A DNA stretch of 62,069 bases from Gammaproteobacteria bacterium (GCA_018677555.1 JAHHOT010000157.1:1-62069), one strand, 5' to 3'; numbered from the stretch's first letter, positions 25,150 through 34,216 are shown. A program made the numbers and translations. Notes: generated from the letters alone by a model not told the origin.

Positions 25150-26148
25150 ATGGAAACTCTAGTTTGGGTAGGCATTTTTGTCTGCCTGTGCCACTCCGCC
25201 ATGTTTTCCGGTCTCAACCTGGCATTCTTTAGTCTCAGCCGCCTGCGCCTGGAAGCCGAAGCGGGCGCGGGAAACCATGCCGCCACCAGGATCCTGGCGC
25301 TGCGGAAAAACTCCAATCGTTTGCTGACTACCATTCTGTGGGGCAACGTGGCCATTAACGTGCTGCTCACACTGCTGTCCAATTCAGTCATGGTGGGCGC
25401 CGTCGCATTCGCTTTCTCGACCATACTGATTACGTTTGCCGGCGAGATTTTGCCGCAGGCCTATTTTTCGCGGAACGCGATGCGCATGGCCTCCCTGTTG
25501 AGCCCGATAATGCGCTTCTACCAGCACGCGCTGTACCCGGTTGCAGCGCCGAGCGCCTGGATGCTCGACCGGCTCATCGGCCAGGAAGAAATCCTCTACA
25601 TGCGCGAGCGGCAGCTGAAAGGCGTCATACAAAAGCACATCGATTCGGACGGCGCCGAGATCGACTTCATCGAAGGACGCGGTGCGCTGAACTTCCTCGA
25701 CATCGACGACGTGCCGATTTCGGATGAGGGCGAGCCAATCGACCCAGTCAGCATTGTCGTATTGCCAACCAAGGTCGACCTGCCCCTGATCCCGAACCTG
25801 GAATCCGCGTCGGACGAATTCGTGGCCGCCGTCAACGCCTCCGGCAGGAAATGGGTCGTACTGACCAATGACAACGGCGAACCGCTACTCATCCTCGATG
25901 CAGATGCGTACCTGCGCGCCGTCATGATCGATGCTTCGTTAGTGGATGCCTATGACTATTGTCACCGGCCCATCGTCATCACTGATCCCGACAGTCCGCT
26001 CGGTCACATCATTGGCGAACTCAAGCGCGGCGCAATGGCCGAGAGCGACGCCGCAATCGACAAGGACATCGTGCTTCTGTGGACACCGAAGCTGAAGAAA
26101 GTCGTCACGGGTGCGGACTTGCTGGGTCGGCTGTTGCGGGGTATTTGA
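25150..26148 (+). CDS. CNNM/CorC-type ion-transport protein (DUF21 plus CBS)
   Basis: 332 residues from ATG 25150; the frame stays open upstream but that part overlaps the divergent channel gene. An N-terminal CNNM (DUF21) membrane domain (about 1-140) has the family phrases FSGLNLAFFSLSRLRLEAEA and ITFAGEILPQAYFSRNAMRM. A CBS-pair-like region follows (EFVAAVNASGRKWVVLTNDN, HRPIVITDPDSPLGHIIGEL). Related CorC/CNNM proteins export or sense Mg2+. Divergent from the MgtE/MscS operon, it completes a local Mg2+ handling block. Confidence 0.82.
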   Translation: METLVWVGIFVCLCHSAMFSGLNLAFFSLSRLRLEAEAGAGNHAATRILALRKNSNRLLTTILWGNVAINVLLTLLSNSVMVGAVAFAFSTILITFAGEILPQAYFSRNAMRMASLLSPIMRFYQHALYPVAAPSAWMLDRLIGQEEILYMRERQLKGVIQKHIDSDGAEIDFIEGRGALNFLDIDDVPISDEGEPIDPVSIVVLPTKVDLPLIPNLESASDEFVAAVNASGRKWVVLTNDNGEPLLILDADAYLRAVMIDASLVDAYDYCHRPIVITDPDSPLGHIIGELKRGAMAESDAAIDKDIVLLWTPKLKKVVTGADLLGRLLRGI

Positions 26149-26183
26149 CGGTCCGTACCGGAGTTGGCCGGACAACGAGGTAG

Positions 26184-27206
26184 TTACATCAGGCCACGGC
26201 GGCCGAGTTTCTCGTATGCTTCGTCCGTGCCGTCGAACCAGGTGCCGAACAGTTTGTCCGTTGGTGTGCTCACGTGCCCGAAGTTCACGTCGAACAATTG
26301 ATGATGCAGCGTGTGAAAATGCGTGCCGGCCGCGAGCCACAAGCGGCCGAACCGGACTTTTTGAAAGCCGCAGTGCGATACGGCCGGACTCAGGCCCTGA
26401 AAGAACCCGGTTAGCGTGATCACGATCGGGTCCGCCGGCACGATCCACCAGAGCAGGAACACCGTGAAATACAGGAGATGCTCCAGCGGGTGCATCGATA
26501 TGCCGGACCAGGGGCCGGTGTTGACGTTCTTGTGGTGCAGCGCGTGACACAAGCGATACACTGGCCGCCAGTGCAACGGCCGGTGCGCGATCTCGAAGTG
26601 CAGCGCCGACCAGAAGAAGGTTGCGATTAGCATGGCGCCCAGGTAAACCGGCGCCTCGCTCCAGCGTGTGCTGGCGACCGTGCCCGACGCGTAGGCCCAG
26701 ACTGTCGCCGCCTCGTAGGCCGTCCAGATCGTGACGCCACTGACGACACTCCAGAACATATTGTCCTTCACCTGGTCGCGAAACAGGAATCGCCGGCTGT
26801 TTTTCGCCAGCCAGCGCTTGTCGAACTTGTACTTCTTGCCCTGCGCCCTGCGCATGTGCAGGCGCCAATGCAGACCGCCAGCAACCAGCAGCAACAAGCC
26901 GGCGTTACGCAGCCAGAGCAATGCGACCCACCCCGGCTCGACGGTTGCCATGCGTGAGATATCCGGCGTCAGGTAGTGCCATGCGAAGACTGCCAGGCCG
27001 ATGAAAAACAAGCCCGACGGATACAGGAACTCGGCTACGAACCAGCGCGCTATTCGCGATGGCTTTATGGGCCAGCGGTAAATCGGCGGCGGCTCGACTT
27101 TTTCGGCAGGCTGGTAGTATTCAAAGCGGCGCGTAGCGTCTTCCACTTGGGTCACCGTGTTCCCGGGCCATGAGGTGATTCTAGTCGCCCCTTTTCTGTG
27201 TGTCAT
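26184..27206 (-). CDS. Sterol-desaturase/fatty-acid-hydroxylase family enzyme
   Basis: 340 residues, integral membrane di-iron oxygenase. Several membrane helices are followed by the histidine boxes HFEIAHRPLHW, LCHALHHKN and HTLHHQLFDVNFGH, which bind the di-iron centre. Reactions in the family include C-hydroxylation or desaturation of sterols, hopanoids, carotenoids or acyl chains. The start overlaps the stop of the upstream epimerase by about 26 bases; a GTG a few codons in would remove the overlap. Stop codons of this gene and the CNNM gene are 35 bases apart, convergent. Confidence 0.85.
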   Translation of the reverse strand: MTHRKGATRITSWPGNTVTQVEDATRRFEYYQPAEKVEPPPIYRWPIKPSRIARWFVAEFLYPSGLFFIGLAVFAWHYLTPDISRMATVEPGWVALLWLRNAGLLLLVAGGLHWRLHMRRAQGKKYKFDKRWLAKNSRRFLFRDQVKDNMFWSVVSGVTIWTAYEAATVWAYASGTVASTRWSEAPVYLGAMLIATFFWSALHFEIAHRPLHWRPVYRLCHALHHKNVNTGPWSGISMHPLEHLLYFTVFLLWWIVPADPIVITLTGFFQGLSPAVSHCGFQKVRFGRLWLAAGTHFHTLHHQLFDVNFGHVSTPTDKLFGTWFDGTDEAYEKLGRRGLM

Positions 27207-28269
27207 GCCAGCTCGACAAGAGTTGGACCTGCATCTCGTTGCTCATGCCCCAGCCGTTGTGCGGAAAAATCGTGTCGTCAAAGAACGCCGATTGATACCA
27301 ACGCCAGGCGGCGGTGAGCGTCCGCTGCGGCGGGCGCGTTTCGAATCCCTCGTCATGCGCGAGTTTCGCGCTGATCTGGAAAAACCCGGGGTCCTCGTTA
27401 ACGGGAATCCACATCGGGAGCTGCGTGAATGCTTCTACGTCTTGCGAGTACAGAAAATCTTTGGGGACCCATACGAGTTTCGCATCCGACTCCGTTGCTA
27501 TTCGGCTCATGTTCAGAAAATCGGCGAATCGGATTGGCGGTGCCGCCGTATTATAAATACCAGCACGTTTCTGCACCGCCGAGTCGACAATCCATCTCGC
27601 AACATCCCGTACGTCGACGAACTGAACCGGATCGTCGCCCGCGCCGGGAGCGAGCACTTCGTCATTCCTGTAGAAATTCCGCAGCCAGTAGTGCAACGAG
27701 GATCCCGGATCGCGTGGCCCGAAAATTGACGGGCAGCGGGCAACTCCGTGACGCTCGGGGTAAAGAGTGGATACGATTCTTTCGGCGCGAGCTTTTTCGC
27801 CACCGTAGCCGCTTTCACGCAATCGCAATTCCGCGGATTCGTCGACCCAGGGGCGCGCAAAGGACCGGTAGACGGCAATGCTGGAAACGAAAAAGTAGTA
27901 TTCCGCACGCTCTGCGAGAAGCTTCGCCGACGCCTCCACCATCGACGTATCGGCGGGCCACACATCGATAACGGCATCCCAGGTCCGGCCGCGGCCCAAT
28001 GCGCTCAGACCATGCACGCCGTTGCGGCGGTCTCCACGCAGCTTCTCGGTTCCGGGGAACAGCTGCGGCCGCGTTACGCCCCGATTGAACAGAGTGACCT
28101 CGTGCCCCCCGCTGAGAGCAGCCTCGACGATCGCCGGCCCCAGGAAATTGGTTCCGCCCAGAACGAGAATCTTCTGACTGGCCGTAGTTTTGGCCGACCG
28201 TGCAACGACCGGCGCTGACAGAGCGATAGCGGACAGGGCCGCACTGTGAAGAAACGAACGACGATCCAC
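27181..28269 (-). CDS. Tat-exported NAD-dependent epimerase/dehydratase
   Basis: 362 residues from a GTG at 28269 with AAAGG upstream. The N-terminus VDRRSFLHSAALSAIALSAP is a Tat (twin-arginine) signal. The Rossmann fold KILVLGGTNFLGPAIVEAAL is a dinucleotide-binding site, and a YxxxK-type pair could be in SGYGGEKARAERIVSTLY. An extended-SDR enzyme in the periplasm is uncommon, because NAD is not expected there unless folded in before export, which Tat allows. It is co-transcribed with the membrane hydroxylase downstream. Confidence 0.78.
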   Translation of the reverse strand: MDRRSFLHSAALSAIALSAPVVARSAKTTASQKILVLGGTNFLGPAIVEAALSGGHEVTLFNRGVTRPQLFPGTEKLRGDRRNGVHGLSALGRGRTWDAVIDVWPADTSMVEASAKLLAERAEYYFFVSSIAVYRSFARPWVDESAELRLRESGYGGEKARAERIVSTLYPERHGVARCPSIFGPRDPGSSLHYWLRNFYRNDEVLAPGAGDDPVQFVDVRDVARWIVDSAVQKRAGIYNTAAPPIRFADFLNMSRIATESDAKLVWVPKDFLYSQDVEAFTQLPMWIPVNEDPGFFQISAKLAHDEGFETRPPQRTLTAAWRWYQSAFFDDTIFPHNGWGMSNEMQVQLLSSWHDTQKRGD

Positions 28270-28414
28270 ACTAAAACCTTTGTCTAGCCGTAACGCGTCC
28301 AGTTTAGGGTCGCCGCGCACCTGCCGCCAGCGAATATGACCAGCGGGCGATGTCGAGGGGCGAACGGACGTAATGTATGCGTAAATCGGGGCGCACGCAG
28401 AGTAGAATTCACTC

Positions 28415-29230
28415 ATGGCGCGCTTTCAAACCTACTCTGCGGCGGGTAAGTGGTTTCTGCTCTGGACTGCGATCGGCTGCGTTTTCTCACTGCAGCTCAG
28501 GTGGTACTACGAGCTACCGTGGTCGACCTCGATTTTCTGGGGGCTGGCGGACTGGTACCTGTGGGGCCTGCTCGCAATTGGCGTGTTTAAAGGTGTGGGG
28601 TCACTCAAAGACCTCGGCTGGCGGGGCCGGTCGCGGCTGATCCTGTACGCGTTAACAGCTCCCGTCCTCGCGGCGATACACGTCGTGCTTACGATGGTGG
28701 TCGGTGGAATCGACGATTTGCCTGGCACAACGAATTTGCCAGGCTATTTCCAGGCCCTGTATGCGAAAAAGCTGACGCTCAATTTGCTAACGTTTGGCGC
28801 AATCGCGGCGGTTTGCGAGCACCTACTCAGTCGCGCGCCGAGGCGGGACGGCTCGTTCCTGGCGAAAGTCGGCGAAACGACCCGCGTTGTGGACGCCGAT
28901 CAGATAATCTGGGGCGAAGTCTTCGGCAACTACGTGAACCTGCACACGAAAGATGGTGTTTGGCCAGTGCGCGAGACGCTGACAAGCATGATGCGACATC
29001 TACCTCCGCAGCAGTTCGTTCAAATCAGCCGCTCCAGGATGGTCAATCTCGATTGCGTCCGCGAGCTAAGTTCGAAATCTGGAAGAATCCGCATCGCACT
29101 GACCGATGGCAGCGAATCACAGGTGGCTCGCCGGCACGGCGCGCGCGTTCGGCAGGCACTGCGCGATTACTGTGTCGCTGGCGTGACAAAACGAAACCAA
29201 TACCCGGTCTCATTGGAGACAGATCTTTAA
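28415..29230 (+). CDS. Membrane-anchored LytTR transcription regulator
   Basis: 271 residues. Four hydrophobic segments in the first half (WFLLWTAIGCVFSLQL, WGLADWYLWGLLAIGVF, LYALTAPVLAAIHVVLTMVV, LTLNLLTFGAIAAVCEHLL) and a C-terminal LytTR DNA-binding domain (about 150-245: VWPVRETLTSMMRHL, FVQISRSRMVNLDCV, SQVARRHGARVRQAL). It senses something at the membrane and binds direct repeats in DNA. It is divergent from the epimerase gene, so it may control that pair. Confidence 0.85.
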   Translation: MARFQTYSAAGKWFLLWTAIGCVFSLQLRWYYELPWSTSIFWGLADWYLWGLLAIGVFKGVGSLKDLGWRGRSRLILYALTAPVLAAIHVVLTMVVGGIDDLPGTTNLPGYFQALYAKKLTLNLLTFGAIAAVCEHLLSRAPRRDGSFLAKVGETTRVVDADQIIWGEVFGNYVNLHTKDGVWPVRETLTSMMRHLPPQQFVQISRSRMVNLDCVRELSSKSGRIRIALTDGSESQVARRHGARVRQALRDYCVAGVTKRNQYPVSLETDL

Positions 29231-29457
29231 TCAACCCATCGCATTGGGCGAGGCGTGAACGATTCACCGACGTTTCGTTGCCGGTGCCGGAAGTACGCTG
29301 GTGCAGGCATCCGGCTGCCGCGCAACGTCACCAGCACTCCCTTTCTGCTACGATTTTAGATGTGCTCTGGCAACCCTTCAGGGATCGCCAGGCTGCAGGC
29401 TCTATGACAACCCCGCATCCGGACTCGCTACCGGTAATTAATTAAGGAGCCGTTCGA

Positions 29458-29823
29458 ATGACAATTGCTTGCGCATATGTGCTCATGGTTCTCGCGGTCG
29501 GTCACGTGACGGTGGGATACGCAATGTATCGTGACGCTATTCATGCACTGTTTCGCGACGGCTATTTCGGCGCAGCGGCCGGTCACCCGGACCGCCTGCT
29601 TGCCTTCTGGTTTATTTTGTTCAGCGCAACCCTGATGTTACTCGGGCAACTGGTTCTGTATTCGGCCAGGACACAGGATAAGACGCTGCTGTTGATTCTC
29701 TCCTTGTACATCGGGCTCATCGGAATTACGGGTGCGCTCGCGCTGCCGCGATCACCGTTCTTGGTCGCCGTGATCATCGCGCCCGTGCTGTTCTGGCAAG
29801 CGGCCGGCAACAACCCGCTGTGA
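29458..29823 (+). CDS. Small four-helix membrane protein (DUF6463-like)
   Basis: 121 residues. Four hydrophobic segments (about 3-24, 48-68, 75-95, 98-116), with LLAFWFILFSATLMLLGQLV matching the pattern of DUF6463 proteins of unknown function. AAGGAG at 29444-29449 is a good ribosome site. Nothing in the flanks fixes a role. The 227 bases upstream hold no gene. Confidence 0.7.
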   Translation: MTIACAYVLMVLAVGHVTVGYAMYRDAIHALFRDGYFGAAAGHPDRLLAFWFILFSATLMLLGQLVLYSARTQDKTLLLILSLYIGLIGITGALALPRSPFLVAVIIAPVLFWQAAGNNPL

Positions 29824-29846
29824 ATGAGACGACTGTCGGTGGATAA

Positions 29847-30035
29847 GAATGGCCGAAAATCAGTTTGACAATTCGACAACCAATTGCATATGCCGCCCGA
29901 GCCTATCGGCAAGCAAGCGATGCGTTCGAACGCGCGCTACCGAATATTGCCGGATTGGGCGGCAGCCTCGCGCAAAACGAGCTTTTCGACGAGATCGCAC
30001 GATCGAGTTTGCGGCTGGATGCGAGCAGACGTTGA
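29847..30035 (+). pseudogene. Remnant of a TPR-38-like protein (C-terminus only)
   Basis: A plus-strand frame open from 29847 to a stop at 30033-30035 translates to a tail including AYAARAYRQASDAFERALPN and IAGLGGSLAQNELFDEIARS. The phrase GGSLAQNELFDEI matches the end of TPR-38-like proteins (usual form GGSxAQRxxF). There is no start codon or 5' part, so a deleted gene is likely. It lies between the stop of the membrane protein and the stop of the LysR gene. Confidence 0.4.
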
Positions 30036-30039
30036 TCCG

Positions 30040-30954
30040 TCACGACCCGGCCAGCCGGGCCCGATCCCCGCGAATTGCCTCCGTCATGAATTCCATGAAC
30101 GCACGTATGCGAACAGTGTCCCGCAAGTCGGTATGTGTTAGCAGCCACAGCCCGCTGGCCAGATCCCTGATCGGTCCGAGTACGCGTGTAAGCTCCGGTG
30201 ACGGATCCGCGAGAATGCATGGCAGGACAGCAAGCCCGCAGCCCGCTTTTGCAGCAGCAAACTGCACACCAAAACTACTGCTTCGATAGATGACGGCTGA
30301 CTCGGGTACCTGGCTTTTCAGCCATCGGATGGCTGGCACTCCGGCAAGGCTGTCATCGCCGGAGATAATGGCGTGTTGCGCCAGGTCCTGTTTTCGGCGC
30401 GGCGCTCGTCGCTCAGCGAGATAGTCGATAGATCCGTAAACGCCCCACGCGACCGTTGCCAGCTCGCGCCCCAACAGGTGCTCAGGCGGATTATCCGCAG
30501 GACGCAGCGCGACATCGGCTTCCCGTCGCGAGAGGTCGAAGAACAGGTTATCCGTCACTACTTCCAGAACGATATCCGGATGCAAGTCGTGAAATCTTTT
30601 GAGGTGCAGGTGAAGAAAAGACTCTGCAAGAGTGTCTGTCGTGGTTAGACGGATCGTGCCGCTCAGTCGGTAATCGCGGCCGACCAGCCGGCGGTTCAGA
30701 TCATCCATTAATTCGCCGACGCGGGCGGCGCGTTCCAGCAAGTCTTCCCCGCCCTCAGTCAGCACGTAACCGGTTGGCAGGCGCTCGAATAAACGAACTC
30801 CGTACGCATTTTCGAGCGCGTTCAGTCTTCGAAATACCGTGGAGTGATTGACCTGCAACTCGCGCGCAGCGCCCGCCAGACTGCCGTGCCGGGCGATTGC
30901 GAGAAAAAACCTCAGGTCGTCCCAATTTTGCAAAAACGCAAGCTCCAATTGCAT
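30040..30954 (-). CDS. LysR-family transcription regulator
   Basis: 304 residues from ATG 30954; a second ATG lies in frame at 30975. The N-terminal winged helix-turn-helix is clear: DLRFFLAIARHGSLAGAARE, then LQVNHSTVFRRLNALE. The rest is a substrate-binding-like domain (TTTDTLAESF, LEVVTDNLFFDLSRREADVA, AKAGCGLAVLPCIL). Divergent from the glutathionyl-hydroquinone-reductase fusion at 31075, so it probably regulates that gene; an inverted repeat at 30950-30974 overlaps its own start. Confidence 0.9.
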   Translation of the reverse strand: MQLELAFLQNWDDLRFFLAIARHGSLAGAARELQVNHSTVFRRLNALENAYGVRLFERLPTGYVLTEGGEDLLERAARVGELMDDLNRRLVGRDYRLSGTIRLTTTDTLAESFLHLHLKRFHDLHPDIVLEVVTDNLFFDLSRREADVALRPADNPPEHLLGRELATVAWGVYGSIDYLAERRAPRRKQDLAQHAIISGDDSLAGVPAIRWLKSQVPESAVIYRSSSFGVQFAAAKAGCGLAVLPCILADPSPELTRVLGPIRDLASGLWLLTHTDLRDTVRIRAFMEFMTEAIRGDRARLAGS

Positions 30955-30974
30955 AAATTTGGAATTGTTATGCA
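30950..30974. promoter_or_regulatory. T-N11-A operator for the LysR regulator
   Basis: TGCATAA (30950-30956), 11 bases, TTATGCA (30968-30974): a perfect 7-bp inverted repeat of the T-N11-A type bound by LysR proteins. It covers both possible start codons of the LysR gene and lies about 100 bases before the ATG of the divergent gene. Autoregulation together with control of the divergent gene is the usual arrangement. Confidence 0.45.
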
Positions 30975-31074
30975 TTTGAGCACAGGCTAACGTGTACGAC
31001 AAGTCGTCCCGCAGCAGGACTGCCTGGCATCTGCTGCGACGGACGGCAGGTTGAACAATCCAGAGGATGCGAAC

Positions 31075-32547
31075 ATGGCGATCGGTTATTCCGCGGACAT
31101 TCGAAGCTCCAGTCACGGGCCGCTCATAGAGCGCACTATCAAGGCGCTGATCGATGGCAAGTGGCATGGCGCATTGCCGGAAACACCGGACGTGCGTCTG
31201 TCGCTCAAAAACAGCGGCGATGGATTCCATCACAAGATAGGGACGCAGGCCGCTTCGGCGTTTCCTGCCCGGCCAAACCGTTACCACCTGTACGTCAGCT
31301 ACGCTTGCCCGTGGGCGCATCGCACCATCATCTATCGCAAGCTGAAAGCGCTGAAAAATGTTGTGTCGATGTCGGTGCTTCATCCGCGTTGGGCGGGCCC
31401 GGGCGGTTGGTATTTTGCTGACGATCAGCGGAGCACGATCGATCACTGCGGCGGACGCCGCTATCTCTACGAGGTGTACCAGGCAGCGCAGCGGGATTAC
31501 ACCGGCAGGGTTACTGTACCCGTGCTGTGGGACCGCAAGAAAGAAACAATCGTCAATAATCAGTCGGGCGAAATAATCCGAATCCTCAACACGGCTTTCG
31601 ATTCCTGGGGCGACACTTCAGTCGACTTTTATCCTGCCGACCTCCGCAGCGAAATCGATGCCCTGAATGCATGGCTGATACCAAGCATCTGTGCAGCAGT
31701 TTATAAAGTTGGCTTTGCCAGCAACCAGGCAATCTACGACCAAGCGATCGTGTCGCTATTCGAGGCGCTGGACGAAGTCGAGAAACGGCTGTCGCGGCAG
31801 CCATGTCTTCTTGGTCGTCGCATCACCGAAAGTGACTGGCACCTGTTTGCCACGCTTTGCCGCTTTGACGCCGTCTATTTCGGGGCCATGAAATGCAACC
31901 TGCGGCGACTCATCGACTATCCCGCACTGTGTGACTACACGCGGCGAATTTACCAGTTGCCAGGGGTGGCCGACACAGTACGATTCGACCACATCAAGCA
32001 GCATTACTACGATGCGATTGGCGAAATCGATCCGACGATTGTGCCACATGGGCCGCAATCGGATTACCGCAATACACGTGGTCCGGGTGTCGATGCTGAA
32101 GGTACGGGTAGTGACCGACACGAAACGTCGCCGGACCTGTTCCTGAAGGAAGTGCACAGTTTGCACGAGTATCTCGAGCACTGGATGAAGGGCGAGGTAA
32201 GCGATCAAAAGCGCGGCCCTTTGCGACTGGAAAACGCCCTTGCCGACGACTTTCTGGTGATCCACCCGGGCGGGAATCGTGAGGGCAAGTCGGATGTTAT
32301 TCGTAACTTTGCCCGTGCGTATGGCGAAAAGTCAGCTGATTACGCCCTGCAAATCAAAGACCCTTCAGTTCGTATGTTGGCTGATGGCGTCGCCCTTGTG
32401 ACCTACACGGAGTCGCACCGCGGTGAGCCGGGCCGCACTCGGCTCAGCAGTGCCCTGCTCAGACAACGACCCGACCGCGAATCGCTCCAGTGGTTGTTTC
32501 TGCAGGAAACGTATGCTTCCGGTTCCGGAACTGACCGACATGGTTGA
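31075..32547 (+). CDS. Glutathionyl-hydroquinone reductase fused to an NTF2-like domain
   Basis: 490 residues from ATG 31075 (GAGG eight bases upstream). Residues about 40-330 are a Xi-class glutathione transferase of the YqjG/ECM4 type: YVSYACPWAHRTIIYRK with catalytic Cys78, TVPVLWDRKKETIVNNQSGE, and a helical C-part. These enzymes reduce glutathionyl-hydroquinones. The last 130 residues (about 355-485: KEVHSLHEYLEHWMKGEV, DDFLVIHPGGNREGKSDVIR) form a SnoaL/DUF4440-type cone domain, which this family normally lacks. The DoxX protein follows 47 bases later. The LysR gene is its likely controller. Confidence 0.85.
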   Translation: MAIGYSADIRSSSHGPLIERTIKALIDGKWHGALPETPDVRLSLKNSGDGFHHKIGTQAASAFPARPNRYHLYVSYACPWAHRTIIYRKLKALKNVVSMSVLHPRWAGPGGWYFADDQRSTIDHCGGRRYLYEVYQAAQRDYTGRVTVPVLWDRKKETIVNNQSGEIIRILNTAFDSWGDTSVDFYPADLRSEIDALNAWLIPSICAAVYKVGFASNQAIYDQAIVSLFEALDEVEKRLSRQPCLLGRRITESDWHLFATLCRFDAVYFGAMKCNLRRLIDYPALCDYTRRIYQLPGVADTVRFDHIKQHYYDAIGEIDPTIVPHGPQSDYRNTRGPGVDAEGTGSDRHETSPDLFLKEVHSLHEYLEHWMKGEVSDQKRGPLRLENALADDFLVIHPGGNREGKSDVIRNFARAYGEKSADYALQIKDPSVRMLADGVALVTYTESHRGEPGRTRLSSALLRQRPDRESLQWLFLQETYASGSGTDRHG

Positions 32548-32594
32548 CGGAGAATTATCAAAAGCTGGAAATCAGATTTACGAGGATTTCGACA

Positions 32595-33023
32595 ATGAAC
32601 GATCCAAAGAGAGTTGAATACGCAGCGCTTGTCTTGCGCGTTAGTTTAGGTGTTATGTTCTTGATGCACAGCGTGTGGCTGAAGGCCGTGGTTTTCAGCC
32701 TGGCCGGGACTGCAGACTATTTTGTCTCCATAGGGCTCCCCGGTCTTTTCGCCTATGTCGTGTTCCTGGCAGAAACCATTGGCGGCATCATGCTGATTCT
32801 CGGCATACAAACACGTTGGGTGGCAATAGCATTGCTGCCAATCCTGCTTGGGGCAACGTGGGTGCACAGCGAGAATGGCTGGCTGTTTATCAACGACGGT
32901 GGAGGCTGGGAATACCCTGCTTTCCTGGCGGCCGCTACGTTGGTGCTGATTCTGTTGGGCGACGGTGAGAACGCATCGGATTCGAGGCAAGCGAAGGCCC
33001 GACGCACGAAATTCCAAACTTGA
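32595..33023 (+). CDS. DoxX-family membrane protein
   Basis: 142 residues from ATG 32595 with GAGGA upstream. Four membrane helices; LVLRVSLGVMFLMHSVWLKA and VVFLAETIGGIMLILGIQTR are typical of DoxX proteins. DoxX proteins are linked to redox stress and quinone chemistry, in keeping with the adjoining hydroquinone reductase. It probably shares that transcript. Confidence 0.85.
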   Translation: MNDPKRVEYAALVLRVSLGVMFLMHSVWLKAVVFSLAGTADYFVSIGLPGLFAYVVFLAETIGGIMLILGIQTRWVAIALLPILLGATWVHSENGWLFINDGGGWEYPAFLAAATLVLILLGDGENASDSRQAKARRTKFQT

Positions 33024-33078
33024 GAGTAATTGACTACGGGCCTATTAAGTGCGCGCTGCCGTTGCCCGGGGCGACCGC

Positions 33079-34008
33079 CTATTGGAATGTGATCTGCACA
33101 CCCAACTGACCACGAATCTGCGACTCGTAGACCTCGGCCTTCAAAAACCATGACAGTCGATCGGTATCCGCGATTGCACCGGAGAACTCGTTGGCCAGCG
33201 CGTGCCCGAAATCGAGAAAATCCTCGGTGAGCGCTGCTCTTGGACCAAAACCCGTCTCGGCGTACGCGTAATAGATATACCAGTCAATCGGCAGGGCGCC
33301 CAGGTTGAATGTGCGTTCCATGCCCGCCACGAACTTGCCGGCATTTGCGCTGGTATTGTGGATTGCTTCGACCGAATAGACCACGTCATCACCGGACTCG
33401 TGGCGTAATTCGACTCGCAGAAATTCGTCATCGAGCATGTGTTCGAAACCAAGTTCGTACGACCAATGCTCTGTCAGTTGCCGGGCGTATTCCAGCTCGA
33501 TAAGATTCAGTTCCTGCGCAGGCGACAGTGCGCGCTGCGCACTCCGGTCACCGAGTTCACCGAGCACAATTTCCCACACGCCCGACTCATGCCGCAGCAC
33601 GCCTCGCAGGCCTTTAAACCAACCATTTTCGGAAAGCCCGGTCGACGACACCCTGCCCTTGTAGGTCGGAATCGTTCCCAGCTCGAGCTTGCCGAGATCG
33701 TTTTCGTATCTCAGAAACAATCGGCGGACATGAATCTCGTCGTCATTTTCGTCGATCGTGTTGTAGGTGGAGCTGTAGTCGGTGCCTGTCGCAATGAATG
33801 TGTGCAGGGAAAGAGCGGGTCCGAACGCGTAGCCGGCTTCTGCTCGCATGCGGTACTGCGAACGCTCGTCGTTCTGACTCGTGTCGTCATAGCGCAGCGA
33901 CACATCGCCATCGAGCTGAAATTCGGCCCGCGCGGGTGACATCACAGCGACGGACAGGACGGCGAGCAAAGCCGGCAGCCGCCATGCACAAGAAGCACTA
34001 ATAATCAT
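33079..34008 (-). CDS. Outer-membrane beta-barrel-like protein
   Basis: 309 residues. Signal peptide (LPALLAVLSVAVMSPARA, cleaved before EFQLDGD), then alternating strands rich in aromatic and charged residues (VSLRYDDTSQNDERSQYRMR, GYAFGPALSLHTFIATGTDY, VRRLFLRYENDLGKLELGTI) and a final residue phenylalanine two from the end (VQITFQ). The pattern fits a porin-like barrel of about 14 strands. No substrate can be named. The gene stands alone, convergent with DoxX. Confidence 0.7.
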   Translation of the reverse strand: MIISASCAWRLPALLAVLSVAVMSPARAEFQLDGDVSLRYDDTSQNDERSQYRMRAEAGYAFGPALSLHTFIATGTDYSSTYNTIDENDDEIHVRRLFLRYENDLGKLELGTIPTYKGRVSSTGLSENGWFKGLRGVLRHESGVWEIVLGELGDRSAQRALSPAQELNLIELEYARQLTEHWSYELGFEHMLDDEFLRVELRHESGDDVVYSVEAIHNTSANAGKFVAGMERTFNLGALPIDWYIYYAYAETGFGPRAALTEDFLDFGHALANEFSGAIADTDRLSWFLKAEVYESQIRGQLGVQITFQ

Positions 34009-34216
34009 TGTCCTGAATTGCTCGCGTCATCGCGGGCGCCGGATACTACAAAGTGTCGCGACGGGAGTCCACTTTCCCAGGCGGTTTCCGAAGGACACTG
34101 ATCGGATACGGACCTGGTACATGCGGAGCAAACAAAATGTATTATGGGCGCGCCCGCCGTGGCGGACTTCGTGGCAACTACACCAACACCCGTAATTACA
34201 AACAGGCGCATTCGAC

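Noticed and set aside
25939-26868. Long minus-strand frame covering the CNNM and hydroxylase genes
   Set aside because: It is antisense to one and out of frame with the other; both of those have clear family motifs.
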